The notes: generated from the sequence alone by a model not told the origin. DNA of 64,000 nt from Pseudomonas sp. CROZ-RG-20F-R04-15 (GCF_022662375.1 NZ_JAKNQL010000014.1:78953-142952), one strand, 5' to 3'; numbered from the stretch's first letter, positions 18,801 through 27,117 are shown. A program made the numbers and translations.

Positions 18801-20042
18801 GACCGCGAGCGTCATCTCGCTTTGCGGGTGTGCCAGCAGATGAGCGTTCATCTCTCGGCTGAATTGCGTGCCCATACGCAGACCGTGTTGCGGGCTGTGG
18901 ACTTCACGTGGCGCGACGAATATAGCCTCGACGCCGGGCTTGCTGCGGGCAAAGGCCAGCAGTGCATCGAGATGGGTGACAGGCAACGTATCCGTGTGGT
19001 CGGTGTAGCGCAGGCGGTCGCGCCCCGGCATCAAGGTTTCGTCATGATTGAGCAAAAGCTGCAGCACCCCCAGTCGCTGCTCGTCACTGAAACCGCTTAT
19101 ATCGACTCCACCCAGTTTGTCGGACAGCGGCGGCAAGTAATCCATGTCACTGTAACGACCGCCCTGCAGATACTCGGCCTGCAAACGCACCACATCGCTG
19201 GCTGCTGCAAAGTTACCGCGCATGGACACTTCGCGTTGATAGACATCCTGTAAAAAGTGCCCGGCAAACTCCCGTCCGACATCGCGCAACTGCAAATCGG
19301 TGCCAGCCATTTGCTGATGACTTTGCAAACAGCGTTGACGAAAGGCCTCCAGCGTCGCGCGGTCCTTGCCGTACGCACGCACCATCAAATCGATTCGGGC
19401 CTGATCGGCGTGGCCTTGCCATTGCGGCTGTTGCAGGTATTCAAACATCTCGCGCTTCAATACACGTGCACGATCTTCAATCATCTTTGCCAGCTCACCG
19501 GGGCTGGTCACAGTGTCGCCGCCCGACTCCATCGCATCGACTCTGGCACTGTCGGATATCACCCGATTCATTTCGAAAGCGAGCAATGCATCGCTGTCGT
19601 ACCAAAGATTGAACTGGTAATTTTCGGCAGCCAGCACCTGGCGCCAGATATTCATGTAATCGCGCTGGATACTGCCGACTTCACTGCCGCCCACCCAGAC
19701 AAAGTGCATGATTGCGGGGACCGGACTGGATACATCACTAAGTATGTTGACAGTACCTGCCAAACGACCGGCATAGTCTCGCAACTTGTCTTCAATCATA
19801 TTGATCAACGCCGGCACGGGCGCTGAGTTGAAATGTGACAAGCGTTCGAGGTTTTGAACGAAGAGCGTTACAACTTGCAGCTTTTCAGTGAGACTCGTGG
19901 CCTGCCCGGCATTTTCGTAAAGGGCTACCAACATTGCATATTCGGCAGAACCGGAAAGTGCCTTGAACGTTCGTTTCAGCGCAGAATATTCATCAGGCGA
20001 AATAAAGTTGAACCCGCCGACATATTGCTCCATGACACCCAT
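12882..20042 (-). CDS. TcdA/TcdB-like glycosyltransferase toxin, 2386 aa
   Basis: Resembles the large clostridial toxins that glycosylate host Rho/Ras GTPases. An N-terminal helical region (1-105) precedes a GT44-type glycosyltransferase: IMHFVWVGG (111-119), LWYDSDA (146-152), AAASDVVRL (269-277; Asp273, Arg276) and the metal site Asp299-Met-Asp301. These match TcdB IHFVWIGG, NLAAASDILR and DVD (286-288) in order and spacing. Around 820-935 there is a Cys828-His915-Asp934 set (GRRCYPLALL, GDHALLV, FYDPNF) typical of papain-like C58 or MCF-type proteases, where TcdB has its own cysteine protease. Residues about 1140-1400 match the TcdA/TcdB pore domain (LSIALQVQVYVSYAQLG; hydrophobic 1245-1290). 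The C-terminal ~950 residues are beta-rich and lack clostridial CROP repeats. No signal peptide. Start ATG has AAGGATG upstream. Confidence 0.85.
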   Translation of the reverse strand: MGVMEQYVGGFNFISPDEYSALKRTFKALSGSAEYAMLVALYENAGQATSLTEKLQVVTLFVQNLERLSHFNSAPVPALINMIEDKLRDYAGRLAGTVNILSDVSSPVPAIMHFVWVGGSEVGSIQRDYMNIWRQVLAAENYQFNLWYDSDALLAFEMNRVISDSARVDAMESGGDTVTSPGELAKMIEDRARVLKREMFEYLQQPQWQGHADQARIDLMVRAYGKDRATLEAFRQRCLQSHQQMAGTDLQLRDVGREFAGHFLQDVYQREVSMRGNFAAASDVVRLQAEYLQGGRYSDMDYLPPLSDKLGGVDISGFSDEQRLGVLQLLLNHDETLMPGRDRLRYTDHTDTLPVTHLDALLAFARSKPGVEAIFVAPREVHSPQHGLRMGTQFSREMNAHLLAHPQSEMTLAVMQLIRFNYDCLQAVEQSAIASSVDWSQTERLLDVIENVMNEKIAQGQLTRTLQDFLGKLSESILSYYRDGIRVGARGTITLTGPGAAVTGLKNHVETHLLSDNEVTVQERLRLAEGYNVQTEEEAISGWTVNDDEAQWLANEQEKWKAGKLKSRYTGQLADLLQPRQTLTFKQGWPVVGGKPVLLTAVLQQLMDDLGEPFVRAMRDKLSGDITFTKGFSIGFDNRQMILAQPVRALPVSHGAESSSNLNELFSRIAHDALPIEQLSPLVRVMLGGIFGATSLDDAGFSEVWQTVRDLAVDTDGDGTFARYDAVEKAIRQRQSADFEAGLARGEVPGILTSRELKVQALFEPLTLRQWGERIGQINRTAQGEYRSRILQRSAQVREMFVEAGATSARQLSQDLLMHNASDPGRRCYPLALLMGAAVAAGESAERTLVGHVATANVNHQELSSQALLSALNELRALPGSAIGESRGLQSLDTVMQTLEAKTASSVFLLDTGDHALLVAKVQAGDQFVYRFYDPNFAIYAFAKGAQVKLGVERYLSAGDSALAKLYGLGEMAAARFNVIELNTAAIAARKLSSGLRLDSFLLMPSSDSQRVPVWTKQAVARQRSLSENARMGASLAQMDARYWAQEFAQATRQLRSEHSLGREYLPLLETLKPQADGGFSLTLVDAQNRHPARTVSTADPRFTQLKQHLHESVKAGNPGGPAEADGGSRLSFAFAIQTLISEMRHREYLAGDQVPGLSIALQVQVYVSYAQLGFGVVSDTAQMINLVRQVVASEQALLLRQSSLSGRVLGRAATGVGFAFSLVNIGFDIYNLSLAENHEQRSRFSTSLAFNTVALGLDIAALAAGGTAGAAAAFLSVPLLGIGIGVTAIASNLGQIADKATAVGNHLRAIHNAYQPGAFTVEDGVLQFPPEAVITHLDLQDRRVRFDSQRFYPWGGGALELPQYNADPRQIHRSLNIRHAFGLPESATLNIHRAAAPHTVVLPCTPLCYYGYEYQLGGAGYVYEPLPGEQVEPRIASEMPEPNWYSLINPFTALTDTLKNQLDERIHTRYPQLRNSAADKLEYDEQGNRRFYLHSTPSLKHILYKLHPVYKPTTISVVLDEHVRQLAVPALPVECQQKLSYEISATSDRCQLRLTPGLKAVKFKGATQWLVHAPWASIEQVSFDVLPKMDVDPPQTYLAGHQLTVDGIVLSAFEGLIELAGGELFQLDWQRNALCLVSITLGDDKNTPREVLAHLRKRDKEMRLGTGYVTLQRFKVPLNPPSLDVRTTAFYDVAQKRVLYARDLPGEVNEGLMLGAANTTHAWFYHPDHATVWRVDVITGSVVHRYRLLSLEPGTKITTFGQLADGTLRVSQQLVEQKSVKVRTTLEFHLSDHEVILTDIHMWSPGLENSFLKPEEGTRIAFFRHRQKTQRPYADETPGMASPVTTWTYAPYIHARAWSFDQLLEWAWIGAHHDRYFRADGGSDEDRVMLMPRSADPAASLLFYSQQSQTLSHGIELRDNVFWHKALAKDVIEVTRVGESFLATQNDGRLFEIDLGAKDDNWLSELDRNVLKFVGLSRHWLQQNPDWLTALPALARQYSSAAFAIIGLRAHLGQTFLAAWCIDAKLVLMDATANREFALLALTPDRQAVWLFDARAGQLWRQTLVCVDRMRTAFGSGSVLLHREALPQPEQVWSSWAFCEVLPHADGLLGRTREGVTLLLRDQQPARITSLENRWSHVPGQTPGQLQERLQRRLEGQSHAAFLPVENTGNRYQYYVPTLDRLFEVAARDDGQWATFLGTRDAANPLLFDPIDELLFSAGTVDGVWLPGSYAHRDEEVMALELSDDLAEVQPLLADGVEKLILTFGPRTEGYRISAEAWQRLDCIVVDVRRPSAGQTPEPGLLVLDVAEGGHLLMSRVAGHLVLADPDNGHSLIIRGVEEQGECELAVKMAGRHCLFALEQWLQAFAAVQDGDAIASLAVVAERLP

Positions 20043-20334
20043 CAGACTTCATCCTTTATTCATTGAGAGAATCCAGGACGAAGTTATTCTGCCGACGCGG
20101 CAACTTCAAAAAACACAAAACTCAAATAATTTCCCGAGAAACATCAAACGACAGATAAGTTCATCGCGCGCATGATCCGGTAACAAACAGCGGCATGGCG
20201 AGTCGTTCAATAAACAAACGAAGCGGTGTTCCTGACGGATTCACCGCTCGGTTTTAAACCTTATCGGCTGATAAGGAATTTCGACTTGATATCTCGCCGA
20301 GGCAACTTATTTACAACTTGCCTCGGGGTGATGC
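20043..20334. other. AT-rich gap upstream of the toxin gene and downstream of cobJ
   Basis: No gene is supported in this 292-base stretch. The part next to the toxin start (about 20085-20165) is plainly AT-rich compared with its surroundings, as expected for a promoter of a horizontally acquired gene. The part next to cobJ holds two inverted repeats that look like transcript ends. Confidence 0.6.
20297..20326 (-). terminator. Hairpin downstream of cobJ
   Basis: Nine-base inverted repeat CCGAGGCAA / TTGCCTCGG just past the cobJ stop on the minus strand. A second, seven-base repeat (CCTTATC ggct GATAAGG, 20259-20276) follows further downstream. Neither has a strong T-run, so termination is likely but not certain. 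Confidence 0.5.
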
Positions 20335-22035
20335 TCAGGACAGCGGTTTTTCACCATACCAGCGCGGCGTGTAAACCCAGTCACCCCCGCTGGCGCGAGG
20401 GAAGGTGCAGGTCGTGGAAGAACCAATCAGCACCATGGTGCGCATGTCCACCTGCTCCGGCGTCAGTGCCCCCAACGTCGTGGTACGCAAAGTCTGACCC
20501 GGACGGCCGATGTCGCGACCCAACACCACGGGCGTTTCAGGTGCACGATGTTGCGCGACGATTTCCAGCGCCCGGCCCAGTTGCCACGGACGCGCGCGTG
20601 AAATCGGGTTGTAGAACGCCAGGGCCAGATCCGCTTCGGCGGCCAGGTCCAGGCGTTTTTCGATGATCGACCAGGGTTTGAGGTTGTCCGACAGCGACAT
20701 CACGCAGAAGTCATGGCCCAGCGGTGCACCGGCCTGCGCGGCGGTGGCCAGCGAGGCCGACACGCCCGGGAGGATTTCCAGGTCGACGCTGTGCCATGCC
20801 GGATCAGCCGACTCGTGCAACGCTTCAAGCACCGCGGCGGCCATGGCGAACACGCCGGGATCGCCCGACGACACGACGATCACCGAGCGTCCCTCGGCTG
20901 CCAGCCTGAAAGCGTGGCGGGCGCGCTGCATTTCTTCACGGTTGTCGGTGCAGTGCTGCACCTGATCGTCGCGAAACGGCCCGGCCATGCGTACATAAGT
21001 TTCGTAGCCGAGTACATCGGTGGCGCGCGCCAGCTCGGCTTTCACCGCCGGCACCATCAGTTCGGCAGCACCGGGGCCGAGGCCGATCACGGCGAGACGG
21101 CCACGTGGCCGGCCAATGCTGGAAACATCCAATGGCTGCCCGGCGACCGCGATTGCCATGCCGTGGCCAGTCAGGACGGTTGCCGCTGGCACTGCGACTC
21201 GCGCCAGGGTTTCGATGTCGCTTTGTGCCGCGACAAAGCGCAGCGGCACACCCAGCTCAAGCGCCGCTTCACGCAATAGTGGCGAAGCCATTTGCGTCTC
21301 GCTGGCCAGCAGACAAGCCAGCGATTGCACGGCAACTTTCGCCTGCTGCAAGGCACTGCGAACGGCATCTGGCAAATCTGCAGTCTCAGCACTCACCGCC
21401 ACCGCCACGCTGCGCGGATAGATCAGCAGCTCACTGGCACTCGCCTCACGCGCGGCACTGCCGACATGAATCGAGCGCTGTGCCTGCGGATCTTCCGGCA
21501 ATTGCGCCTGATCCAGCCACGGCGCCGCGCCTTCGATGCGCACGCTGTGGCCGGCCAACAGGTCGGAAACAAACCGCTTGCCCAGTTCCAGATCGCCCAG
21601 TGCGTAACCACTCGGCGGATTGAGCAGGCACGTACCAAAACGCAACTCGCCGCTGGTGGTAATCGCCGCGGCGACTTGCAGCCCGTCGGCGATTTCCCGC
21701 GCCATGATGTTGACCCCGCCGAGGCCGCCCAACAGCGGCACCACGGCGCTGCCGTCTTCGGCCACCGCAAGTACCGCAGGCTCAGCGCCCTTCTCCAGCA
21801 GCAGCGGCGCCAGCGTGCGGATGACAATGCCGGCCGCGCACAGGGCAATGATCGGTGTGTCCTGCTGATACAACGCGCGCAGGGTCACGCCGAATTCCTG
21901 ATACGTGCAATCGGCGCCTTCGACCCGCCCGGCGAGGCCGTGGATCTGCGCCGCCGGATAGACCTGCTGAATACGACGCGCGGTAGCCAGGCTGCCCTGA
22001 CCGAGAATGACGATGGCTGGCGTGGATTGAGTCAT
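20335..22035 (-). CDS. cobJ: CbiG-type / precorrin-3B C17-methyltransferase fusion
   Basis: Cobalamin synthesis enzyme that methylates C17 of precorrin-3B and contracts the ring. The 566-residue chain is a fusion: residues 1 to about 305 resemble CbiG/CobE (segments LCAAGIVIRTLAPLL and GGLGGVNIMAREIADGL), and about 312-560 is the tetrapyrrole methylase (LAVIGLGPGAAELM, SSGDPGVFAMAAAVLE, AFYNPISRARPWQLG). I recall the same fused form in P. aeruginosa CobJ. The start at 22035 overlaps the cobI stop by one base (TGATG); an ATG at 22047 is possible but less likely. Last gene of a tightly overlapping leftward operon. Confidence 0.94.
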   Translation of the reverse strand: MTQSTPAIVILGQGSLATARRIQQVYPAAQIHGLAGRVEGADCTYQEFGVTLRALYQQDTPIIALCAAGIVIRTLAPLLLEKGAEPAVLAVAEDGSAVVPLLGGLGGVNIMAREIADGLQVAAAITTSGELRFGTCLLNPPSGYALGDLELGKRFVSDLLAGHSVRIEGAAPWLDQAQLPEDPQAQRSIHVGSAAREASASELLIYPRSVAVAVSAETADLPDAVRSALQQAKVAVQSLACLLASETQMASPLLREAALELGVPLRFVAAQSDIETLARVAVPAATVLTGHGMAIAVAGQPLDVSSIGRPRGRLAVIGLGPGAAELMVPAVKAELARATDVLGYETYVRMAGPFRDDQVQHCTDNREEMQRARHAFRLAAEGRSVIVVSSGDPGVFAMAAAVLEALHESADPAWHSVDLEILPGVSASLATAAQAGAPLGHDFCVMSLSDNLKPWSIIEKRLDLAAEADLALAFYNPISRARPWQLGRALEIVAQHRAPETPVVLGRDIGRPGQTLRTTTLGALTPEQVDMRTMVLIGSSTTCTFPRASGGDWVYTPRWYGEKPLS

Positions 22036-22769
22036 CAGCCTTGCCACCGTTCGCCCGGCACGATGATCAGCGAGAAGTACGGCGACGACATCGGCTCGAC
22101 CTGATCCATCGGTACGATCTTCTGATTGGCCATGGTTGCGCGCTCGACATACAGCGCGCGTTCGGCCAGACCGAGCTCTTCCAGCACCTGACGCACTTTC
22201 GGGAAGTTGCGCCCCAGCTTCATGATGACAGCGGCGTCGGCATCGGCCAGACGCCGCTTCAACTCTTCATGGGGCAACACGCCGGAAAGCACCGACAGGC
22301 TCTGATTGCGATACACCAGCGGCGCGCCGAGCACCGAAGCGCCGCCGAGCATCGAGCAGACGCCCGGCACCACTTGCGCTTCATAGCGCGTGGCGAGGCG
22401 ATCGTGCAGATACATGTAGGAGCCATAGAAGAACGGATCGCCCTCACAGATCACTGCGACGTCACGACCGGCGTCCAGATGCGCGGCCACCGTTTCGGCG
22501 GCTTCATCGTAGAAATCGCTGATCACCTGCTCATAGGAAAGCGGCGCCGGCAGCGCTTCGGTGGTCACCGGGTAGACCAGCGGCAGCAGGTTCTGCGCCT
22601 CTTGCAAGTGCGCCTCGATGATGCCGAACGCATTGCCCTTTTTGCCCTTGGCGACGAAGTACGCCACCACCGGCGATTCGCGCAACAGGCGCAGGGCCTT
22701 GACGGTAATCAGTTCCGGATCACCGGGGCCGACGCCCAGGCCAATCAAACGTCCTTGAGCCTGCATCAT
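22035..22769 (-). CDS. cobI: Precorrin-2 C20-methyltransferase
   Basis: SAM-dependent methylase converting precorrin-2 to precorrin-3A in the aerobic cobalamin route. The 244 residues carry the methylase start motif LIGLGVGPGDPELITVKALR, the second signature ICEGDPFFYGSYMYL and the conserved VPGVCSMLG. Stop and start codons overlap those of cobJ and cobH, indicating translational coupling. Confidence 0.97.
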   Translation of the reverse strand: MMQAQGRLIGLGVGPGDPELITVKALRLLRESPVVAYFVAKGKKGNAFGIIEAHLQEAQNLLPLVYPVTTEALPAPLSYEQVISDFYDEAAETVAAHLDAGRDVAVICEGDPFFYGSYMYLHDRLATRYEAQVVPGVCSMLGGASVLGAPLVYRNQSLSVLSGVLPHEELKRRLADADAAVIMKLGRNFPKVRQVLEELGLAERALYVERATMANQKIVPMDQVEPMSSPYFSLIIVPGERWQG

Positions 22770-23392
22770 TCGATCTCCGTGGCGAGGGCATTCACCGCAG
22801 CCGCAGCCATGGCGCTGCCACCGAGACGGCCTTGCATGATCACGAATGGCACGCCACGGCTGTCGGCGGCCAGAGCGGCTTTCGATTCGGCGGCGCCAAC
22901 GAAACCGACCGGGAAGCCCAGAATCAGCGCCGGTTTCGGGGCGCCGGCATCAAGCATTTCCAGCAGATAGAACAGCGCCGTCGGCGCGTTGCCGATCACC
23001 ACCACGCTGCCTTCCAGGTGTGGACGCCACAGTTCCAGCGCGGCGGCGGAACGGGTATTGCCCAACTCGCGCGCCAGCTCCGGCACGCTGTCGTCGCGCA
23101 GCGTGCAGATCACTTCGTTGTTGGCTGGCAGACGCGCACGGGTCACGCCTTCGGAAACCATGCGCGCATCGCACAGAATCGGCGCACCGGCCGCCAGTGC
23201 ATCGCGCCCGGCCTTGCCCGCGCCTTCGGAGAACTGCAGACCGTCGATGGCTTCGACCATGCCGCAAGCGTGGATGACTCGCACTGCGAGTTTTTCCAGA
23301 TCGGCCGGAATGCGCGCCAGATTGGCCTCGCTGCGAATGATCGCGAAGGAGTTGCGATAGATCTCCTGACCGTCGCGGATGTAATCAAGCAT
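22766..23392 (-). CDS. cobH: Precorrin-8X methylmutase
   Basis: Moves the C11 methyl to C12 to form hydrogenobyrinic acid. Starting at MLDYIRDGQEIYRNSF (23392) gives 208 residues, the family length; a longer open frame upstream encodes an arginine-rich stretch unlike the family. Family segments are visible: RVIHACGM with the catalytic histidine, and ALILGFPVGFVGAAESK. It overlaps cobG by eight bases and cobI by four. Confidence 0.97.
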   Translation of the reverse strand: MLDYIRDGQEIYRNSFAIIRSEANLARIPADLEKLAVRVIHACGMVEAIDGLQFSEGAGKAGRDALAAGAPILCDARMVSEGVTRARLPANNEVICTLRDDSVPELARELGNTRSAAALELWRPHLEGSVVVIGNAPTALFYLLEMLDAGAPKPALILGFPVGFVGAAESKAALAADSRGVPFVIMQGRLGGSAMAAAAVNALATEIE

Positions 23393-24683
23393 CAAGGGGG
23401 CTCCGAGAGCGGGCGGCGAGCAGGGTCGCGGCCGCTTCAATAGTAAGGTTGCGTGCGTGCAGCGCGCCGAAACCCGGCAGCGTGGCATCGCGAAAATAGA
23501 GGTCGTAATGACCGGCACTGACAGCCAGCAACGTCACCGGGGCACAGTGTGCAGCAGCGCAAGAGCGCGTGCAGCCGCTGAGGTGGACGTTGAGGGCTGA
23601 AGGCAACAAGGTCGCCAGATGGCGGGCGTCCTGTTTGGTGTCGGCCAGGCCTTTGCCGCAGCCATTGGAGCCGGTGCAGGCGATCAGGCGTGAGAGGGGT
23701 TGGGCAGCGCGGGTCAACAGGTGCAGTTGCTCAAGACCTTCCAGCACTTGCGCCGCATCGCTGGCTTGCACATCAGGCACCAGCAAGCTTTGCCAGGGTG
23801 TGAAACGCAGGCTGCCATTGCCGAACCGGCGGGCCAGTTGCGCGGCCCCGCGCAGCATTGCCGGATCGAGACGCCCCAGCGCCGGCACCGCACCGATGTA
23901 CACTCGGTCCGGTGCATTTTGCGGATGAACGCCGATGTGCAGATCGTCCGCTGCGGCTGTGCGCTGCCAGTGACTGAGCGCCTTGATCGGCAGGTGCTTG
24001 CGCAGTTGTTCAAGAAACGCCGACAGCGGCAACTCATCGAGCAAATGACGCATGCGCGTCTGTTCGGGCCGCGCCGATTCAAGAAACAACTCCAGCACCG
24101 CCACCACCAGTGCATGGCCGTGCTCCAGCGCCACGGCGCCGAACGCACGATCCGTCGGGCTTCCGGCGAGGCCGAATGCCAGCAACACTTCACCGTCACG
24201 TTCGAATGCTGACAACCACAGGTCATGGCGATGCTCAAGCATCGCCAGCGCTTCACCGCCATCCAGTTGCACAGCGAACTTGGCGCTCAACTGGTGAAAA
24301 CGTGGATGGCTTTGCAGGGTGTCGAGGATCTGCTCGGCAAGAGCGCGCGTGTCGAAGTGCATCTGCCGATCAATCCCGGCAGCGGGGCTGAGCATCAGGT
24401 TGCGCACATCGTCACCGGCCGCCGTGCGCGGGCCGAGACCGACGGCGAGCAAACGCTCAATCAATGCCGCAGATTGCTGGCCGATCCCACGGATTTGCAG
24501 ATTGGCGCGGTTGGTCGCTTCGATGGCTCCGCTGGCGAACAGTTCGGCGGCATCAGCCACCGCGTCGGCCTGATCGGCACTGATCGAGCCGCCATTGAGC
24601 TTGATCCGGCAGATGCCGCCGTCCAGTGCCTGGACGATACGCAGCAACCCCGGGCAGGCCGAGGGGCGTAAGACGGTGGACAT
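23385..24683 (-). CDS. cobG: Precorrin-3B synthase
   Basis: Oxygen-dependent monooxygenase with a [4Fe-4S] centre, related to sulfite/nitrite reductases; its presence marks the aerobic cobalamin pathway. The 432 residues contain two ferredoxin-like halves, the substrate-region ATNRANLQIRGI, and the cluster cysteines in CTGSNGC and SGCTRSC near the C terminus. MSTVLRPSACPGLLRI at 24683 was taken as the start because upstream codons do not look like protein. The gene is divergent from cobL across 132 bases, which probably hold both promoters. Confidence 0.95.
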   Translation of the reverse strand: MSTVLRPSACPGLLRIVQALDGGICRIKLNGGSISADQADAVADAAELFASGAIEATNRANLQIRGIGQQSAALIERLLAVGLGPRTAAGDDVRNLMLSPAAGIDRQMHFDTRALAEQILDTLQSHPRFHQLSAKFAVQLDGGEALAMLEHRHDLWLSAFERDGEVLLAFGLAGSPTDRAFGAVALEHGHALVVAVLELFLESARPEQTRMRHLLDELPLSAFLEQLRKHLPIKALSHWQRTAAADDLHIGVHPQNAPDRVYIGAVPALGRLDPAMLRGAAQLARRFGNGSLRFTPWQSLLVPDVQASDAAQVLEGLEQLHLLTRAAQPLSRLIACTGSNGCGKGLADTKQDARHLATLLPSALNVHLSGCTRSCAAAHCAPVTLLAVSAGHYDLYFRDATLPGFGALHARNLTIEAAATLLAARSRSPLDA

Positions 24684-24815
24684 CGGGCGTTCGTTCAAGG
24701 GGCGGACCGGCTGCGTGGGAAAGGCGCTTCGCGGGCGAAGGCGCGGTATTATGCCTGCTTTGTCCGCTGGCATGAAAAGTCTGCCCGTCGGAACGGCCTG
24801 TTTAGAGGAATATAG

Positions 24816-26027
24816 ATGTCACCCTGGCTGACGGTAGTGGGAATCGGTGAAGACGGCTTCAAGGGCCTGGGCAAAAACGCCCGGCGTGCCCTGCTGGGCG
24901 CCGCGCGGATCGTCGGTGGCCAGCGTCAACTGGATCTGCTGCCGGTGTGTATTCGCGGTGAGCGGCAATTGTGGCCGAGCCCGTTTTCCCTCGCACCGGT
25001 GCTTGAGCAGCGGGGCGAGGCGGTCTGCGTGCTGGCCAGTGGTGACCCGATGTTCTACGGCGTCGGCGCCAGTCTCGCCCGCCAGATGCCGAGCGAGGAG
25101 ATGCTGATCCTGCCGGCACCGTCGTCGTGCTCGCTGGCCGCCGCGCGTCTCGGCTGGCCGTTGCAGGACGTGGTGACGCTGTCGCTGGTGGCCCGGCCAC
25201 TGACGGCGCTCAATGCGCAATTGTTCAGTGGCGTGCGGCTGTTGTTGCTGAGCAATGACGGTCAGAGTCCGGCGGCGGTCGCGCAGTTGCTTTGTGAACG
25301 CGGCTTTGGCTCAAGTCGCATGAGCGTTCTCGAGCATCTTGGCGGCGACGCCGAGCGACGCATCGACAGCAGCGCCAACGCCTGGGACGGCGCACCGATA
25401 GCCGACCTCAATGTGATCGCCATCGAATGCCTGGCCGATCCACATGCCCCGCGACTTTCACGTTTGGCCGGGTTGCCGGATTCAGCATTCCAGCATGACG
25501 GCCAACTGACCAAGCGCGACGTGCGCGCCATCACCCTCGCCCGCCTCGCCCCGACCCCCGGCGAATTGCTTTGGGATGTCGGCGCCGGTAGCGGCTCGAT
25601 CGGTATCGAGTGGATGCGCGCGCACCCGAGTTGCCGCGCCTTGGCCATCGAGGCCGATGATGGCCGTCAGCAATTGATCGAGTACAACCGCGATACGCTG
25701 GGCGTGCCCGGCTTGCAGCTGATTCGTGGCAAAGCACCGCTGGCATTGGCCGGACTGGAGCGCCCGGACGCGATTTTCATCGGCGGCGGCGTGACCCGTG
25801 AGGGCGTGTTCGAAACCTGCTGGGAACAACTCAAACCCGGTGGCCGCCTGGTCGCCAACGCGGTGACCCTGCAAAGCGAAGTGGCCCTGATGAACTGGCG
25901 CGAACGCTTCGGCGGCGAACTGACACGTATCCATGTCGCCCAGGCGCAGCCGCTCGGCGAGTTCGAAACCTGGCGTCAGGCGTTGCCGATCACCCTGCTC
26001 GATCTGGTCAAACCCCTCGATGCGTGA
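24816..26027 (+). CDS. cobL: Precorrin-6Y C5,15-methyltransferase (decarboxylating)
   Basis: Two-domain cobalamin enzyme equal to fused CbiE and CbiT. Residues 1 to about 200 form the tetrapyrrole methylase (LTVVGIGEDGFKGLG, ASGDPMFYGVGASL), and about 220-400 the Rossmann methyltransferase (LLWDVGAGSGSIGIEWMRA, IFIGGGVT). Length 403 is typical. AGAGGA lies upstream of the ATG. The stop overlaps the cbiD start by eight bases. Confidence 0.96.
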   Translation: MSPWLTVVGIGEDGFKGLGKNARRALLGAARIVGGQRQLDLLPVCIRGERQLWPSPFSLAPVLEQRGEAVCVLASGDPMFYGVGASLARQMPSEEMLILPAPSSCSLAAARLGWPLQDVVTLSLVARPLTALNAQLFSGVRLLLLSNDGQSPAAVAQLLCERGFGSSRMSVLEHLGGDAERRIDSSANAWDGAPIADLNVIAIECLADPHAPRLSRLAGLPDSAFQHDGQLTKRDVRAITLARLAPTPGELLWDVGAGSGSIGIEWMRAHPSCRALAIEADDGRQQLIEYNRDTLGVPGLQLIRGKAPLALAGLERPDAIFIGGGVTREGVFETCWEQLKPGGRLVANAVTLQSEVALMNWRERFGGELTRIHVAQAQPLGEFETWRQALPITLLDLVKPLDA

Positions 26028-27117
26028 CGAAACCGCCGAACAACCCGCGCCCTTGCGCAGCGGCCTGACCACCGGCAGCTGCGCCACCGCCACCAGCCTT
26101 GCCGCCGCGCGTCTGTTGCTTGGCGGGCTGTCGGCGGATGCGGTGCAGATCGTTTTGCCCAAAGGAAAACAGGTGCAGATGCGTCTGGAGTTCTGTCGTT
26201 TGACCGACGACGGCGCCGAGGCCGGGACGATCAAGGATGCCGGTGACGATCCCGACGTGACCCACGGCGCGCTGCTCTATTCGCGGGTGCGGCTGCTGAG
26301 TGAGCCGGGCATTCGTTTCAATGCCGGCGCAGGCGTTGGCACCGTGACGCGGCCGGGGCTGGTGCTGGGTGTCGGCGAACCGGCGATCAATCCGGTGCCG
26401 CGCAAGATGATCAGCGATCACCTGACACTGCTCGCTGCCGAAACCGGCTATGGCGGCGGCTTCGACATCACGGTCAACGTCGAAGGCGGCGAAGCGCTGG
26501 CGCTGAAAACCATGAACCCACGGCTGGGCATTCTTGGCGGGCTGTCGATCCTCGGCACCAGCGGCATCGTCCGGCCGTTCTCTTGCGCGGCTTACATTGC
26601 TTCGATCCACCAAGGCATCGACGTGGCGAAAACCAACGGTTATCTGCACATCGCCGCCTGCACCGGTAATGCCAGCGAAGACACCATGCGCCGGGTCTAC
26701 GATCTGCCGGAAATCGCCCTGATCGAAATGGGCGATTTCGTCGGCGCGGTGCTCAAGCATTTGCGCAAAGTACCTGTGGATAAACTCAGCCTGTGCGGCG
26801 GTTTCGGCAAGATCAGCAAACTGGCGGCCGGGCACATGGACTTGCACTCGCGGCATTCGAGTATCGACTTGCCGCAACTGGCGGAGTGGGCGGCGGCGAT
26901 TGGCGCGGACGAAGCGTTGCAGCAAGGCATTCGCGAGGCCAATACCAGTCAGCAGGCATTGGCGATGGCCAGTGCGGTGGGAATCGCCCTCGGAGATGAA
27001 GTCTGTCGACATGCATTGAATTTCGCCCGCGGCGTGGTGCCGGCGCAGGTCCAGGTCGAGGTGTTTGCGATTGATCGTCAGGGCGGGATTGTCGGGCATG
27101 CCGGAGGTTTTGCATGA
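26020..27117 (+). CDS. cbiD: Cobalt-precorrin-5B C1-methyltransferase
   Basis: Replaces CobF of the classical aerobic pathway and methylates C1 while removing the C2 unit. The 365-residue product begins MRDETAEQPAPLRSGLTTGS and shows the family signature GLTTGSCATATSLAA plus GFDITVNVEGGE and LGILGGLSILGTSGIVRP. Use of the anaerobic-type CbiD inside an otherwise aerobic gene set is usual in Pseudomonas. It overlaps cobL and cobK. Confidence 0.95.
   Translation: MRDETAEQPAPLRSGLTTGSCATATSLAAARLLLGGLSADAVQIVLPKGKQVQMRLEFCRLTDDGAEAGTIKDAGDDPDVTHGALLYSRVRLLSEPGIRFNAGAGVGTVTRPGLVLGVGEPAINPVPRKMISDHLTLLAAETGYGGGFDITVNVEGGEALALKTMNPRLGILGGLSILGTSGIVRPFSCAAYIASIHQGIDVAKTNGYLHIAACTGNASEDTMRRVYDLPEIALIEMGDFVGAVLKHLRKVPVDKLSLCGGFGKISKLAAGHMDLHSRHSSIDLPQLAEWAAAIGADEALQQGIREANTSQQALAMASAVGIALGDEVCRHALNFARGVVPAQVQVEVFAIDRQGGIVGHAGGFA

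Noticed and set aside
20043..20334. Second toxin or immunity gene next to the TcdB-like gene
   Set aside because: The gap contains no convincing reading frame on either strand; cobJ and the marC-type gene are unrelated neighbours.
24684..24815. Possible cobalamin riboswitch between cobG and cobL
   Set aside because: I looked for a B12-box-like conserved core in the 132-base divergent gap and saw none; a covariance-model scan would settle it.
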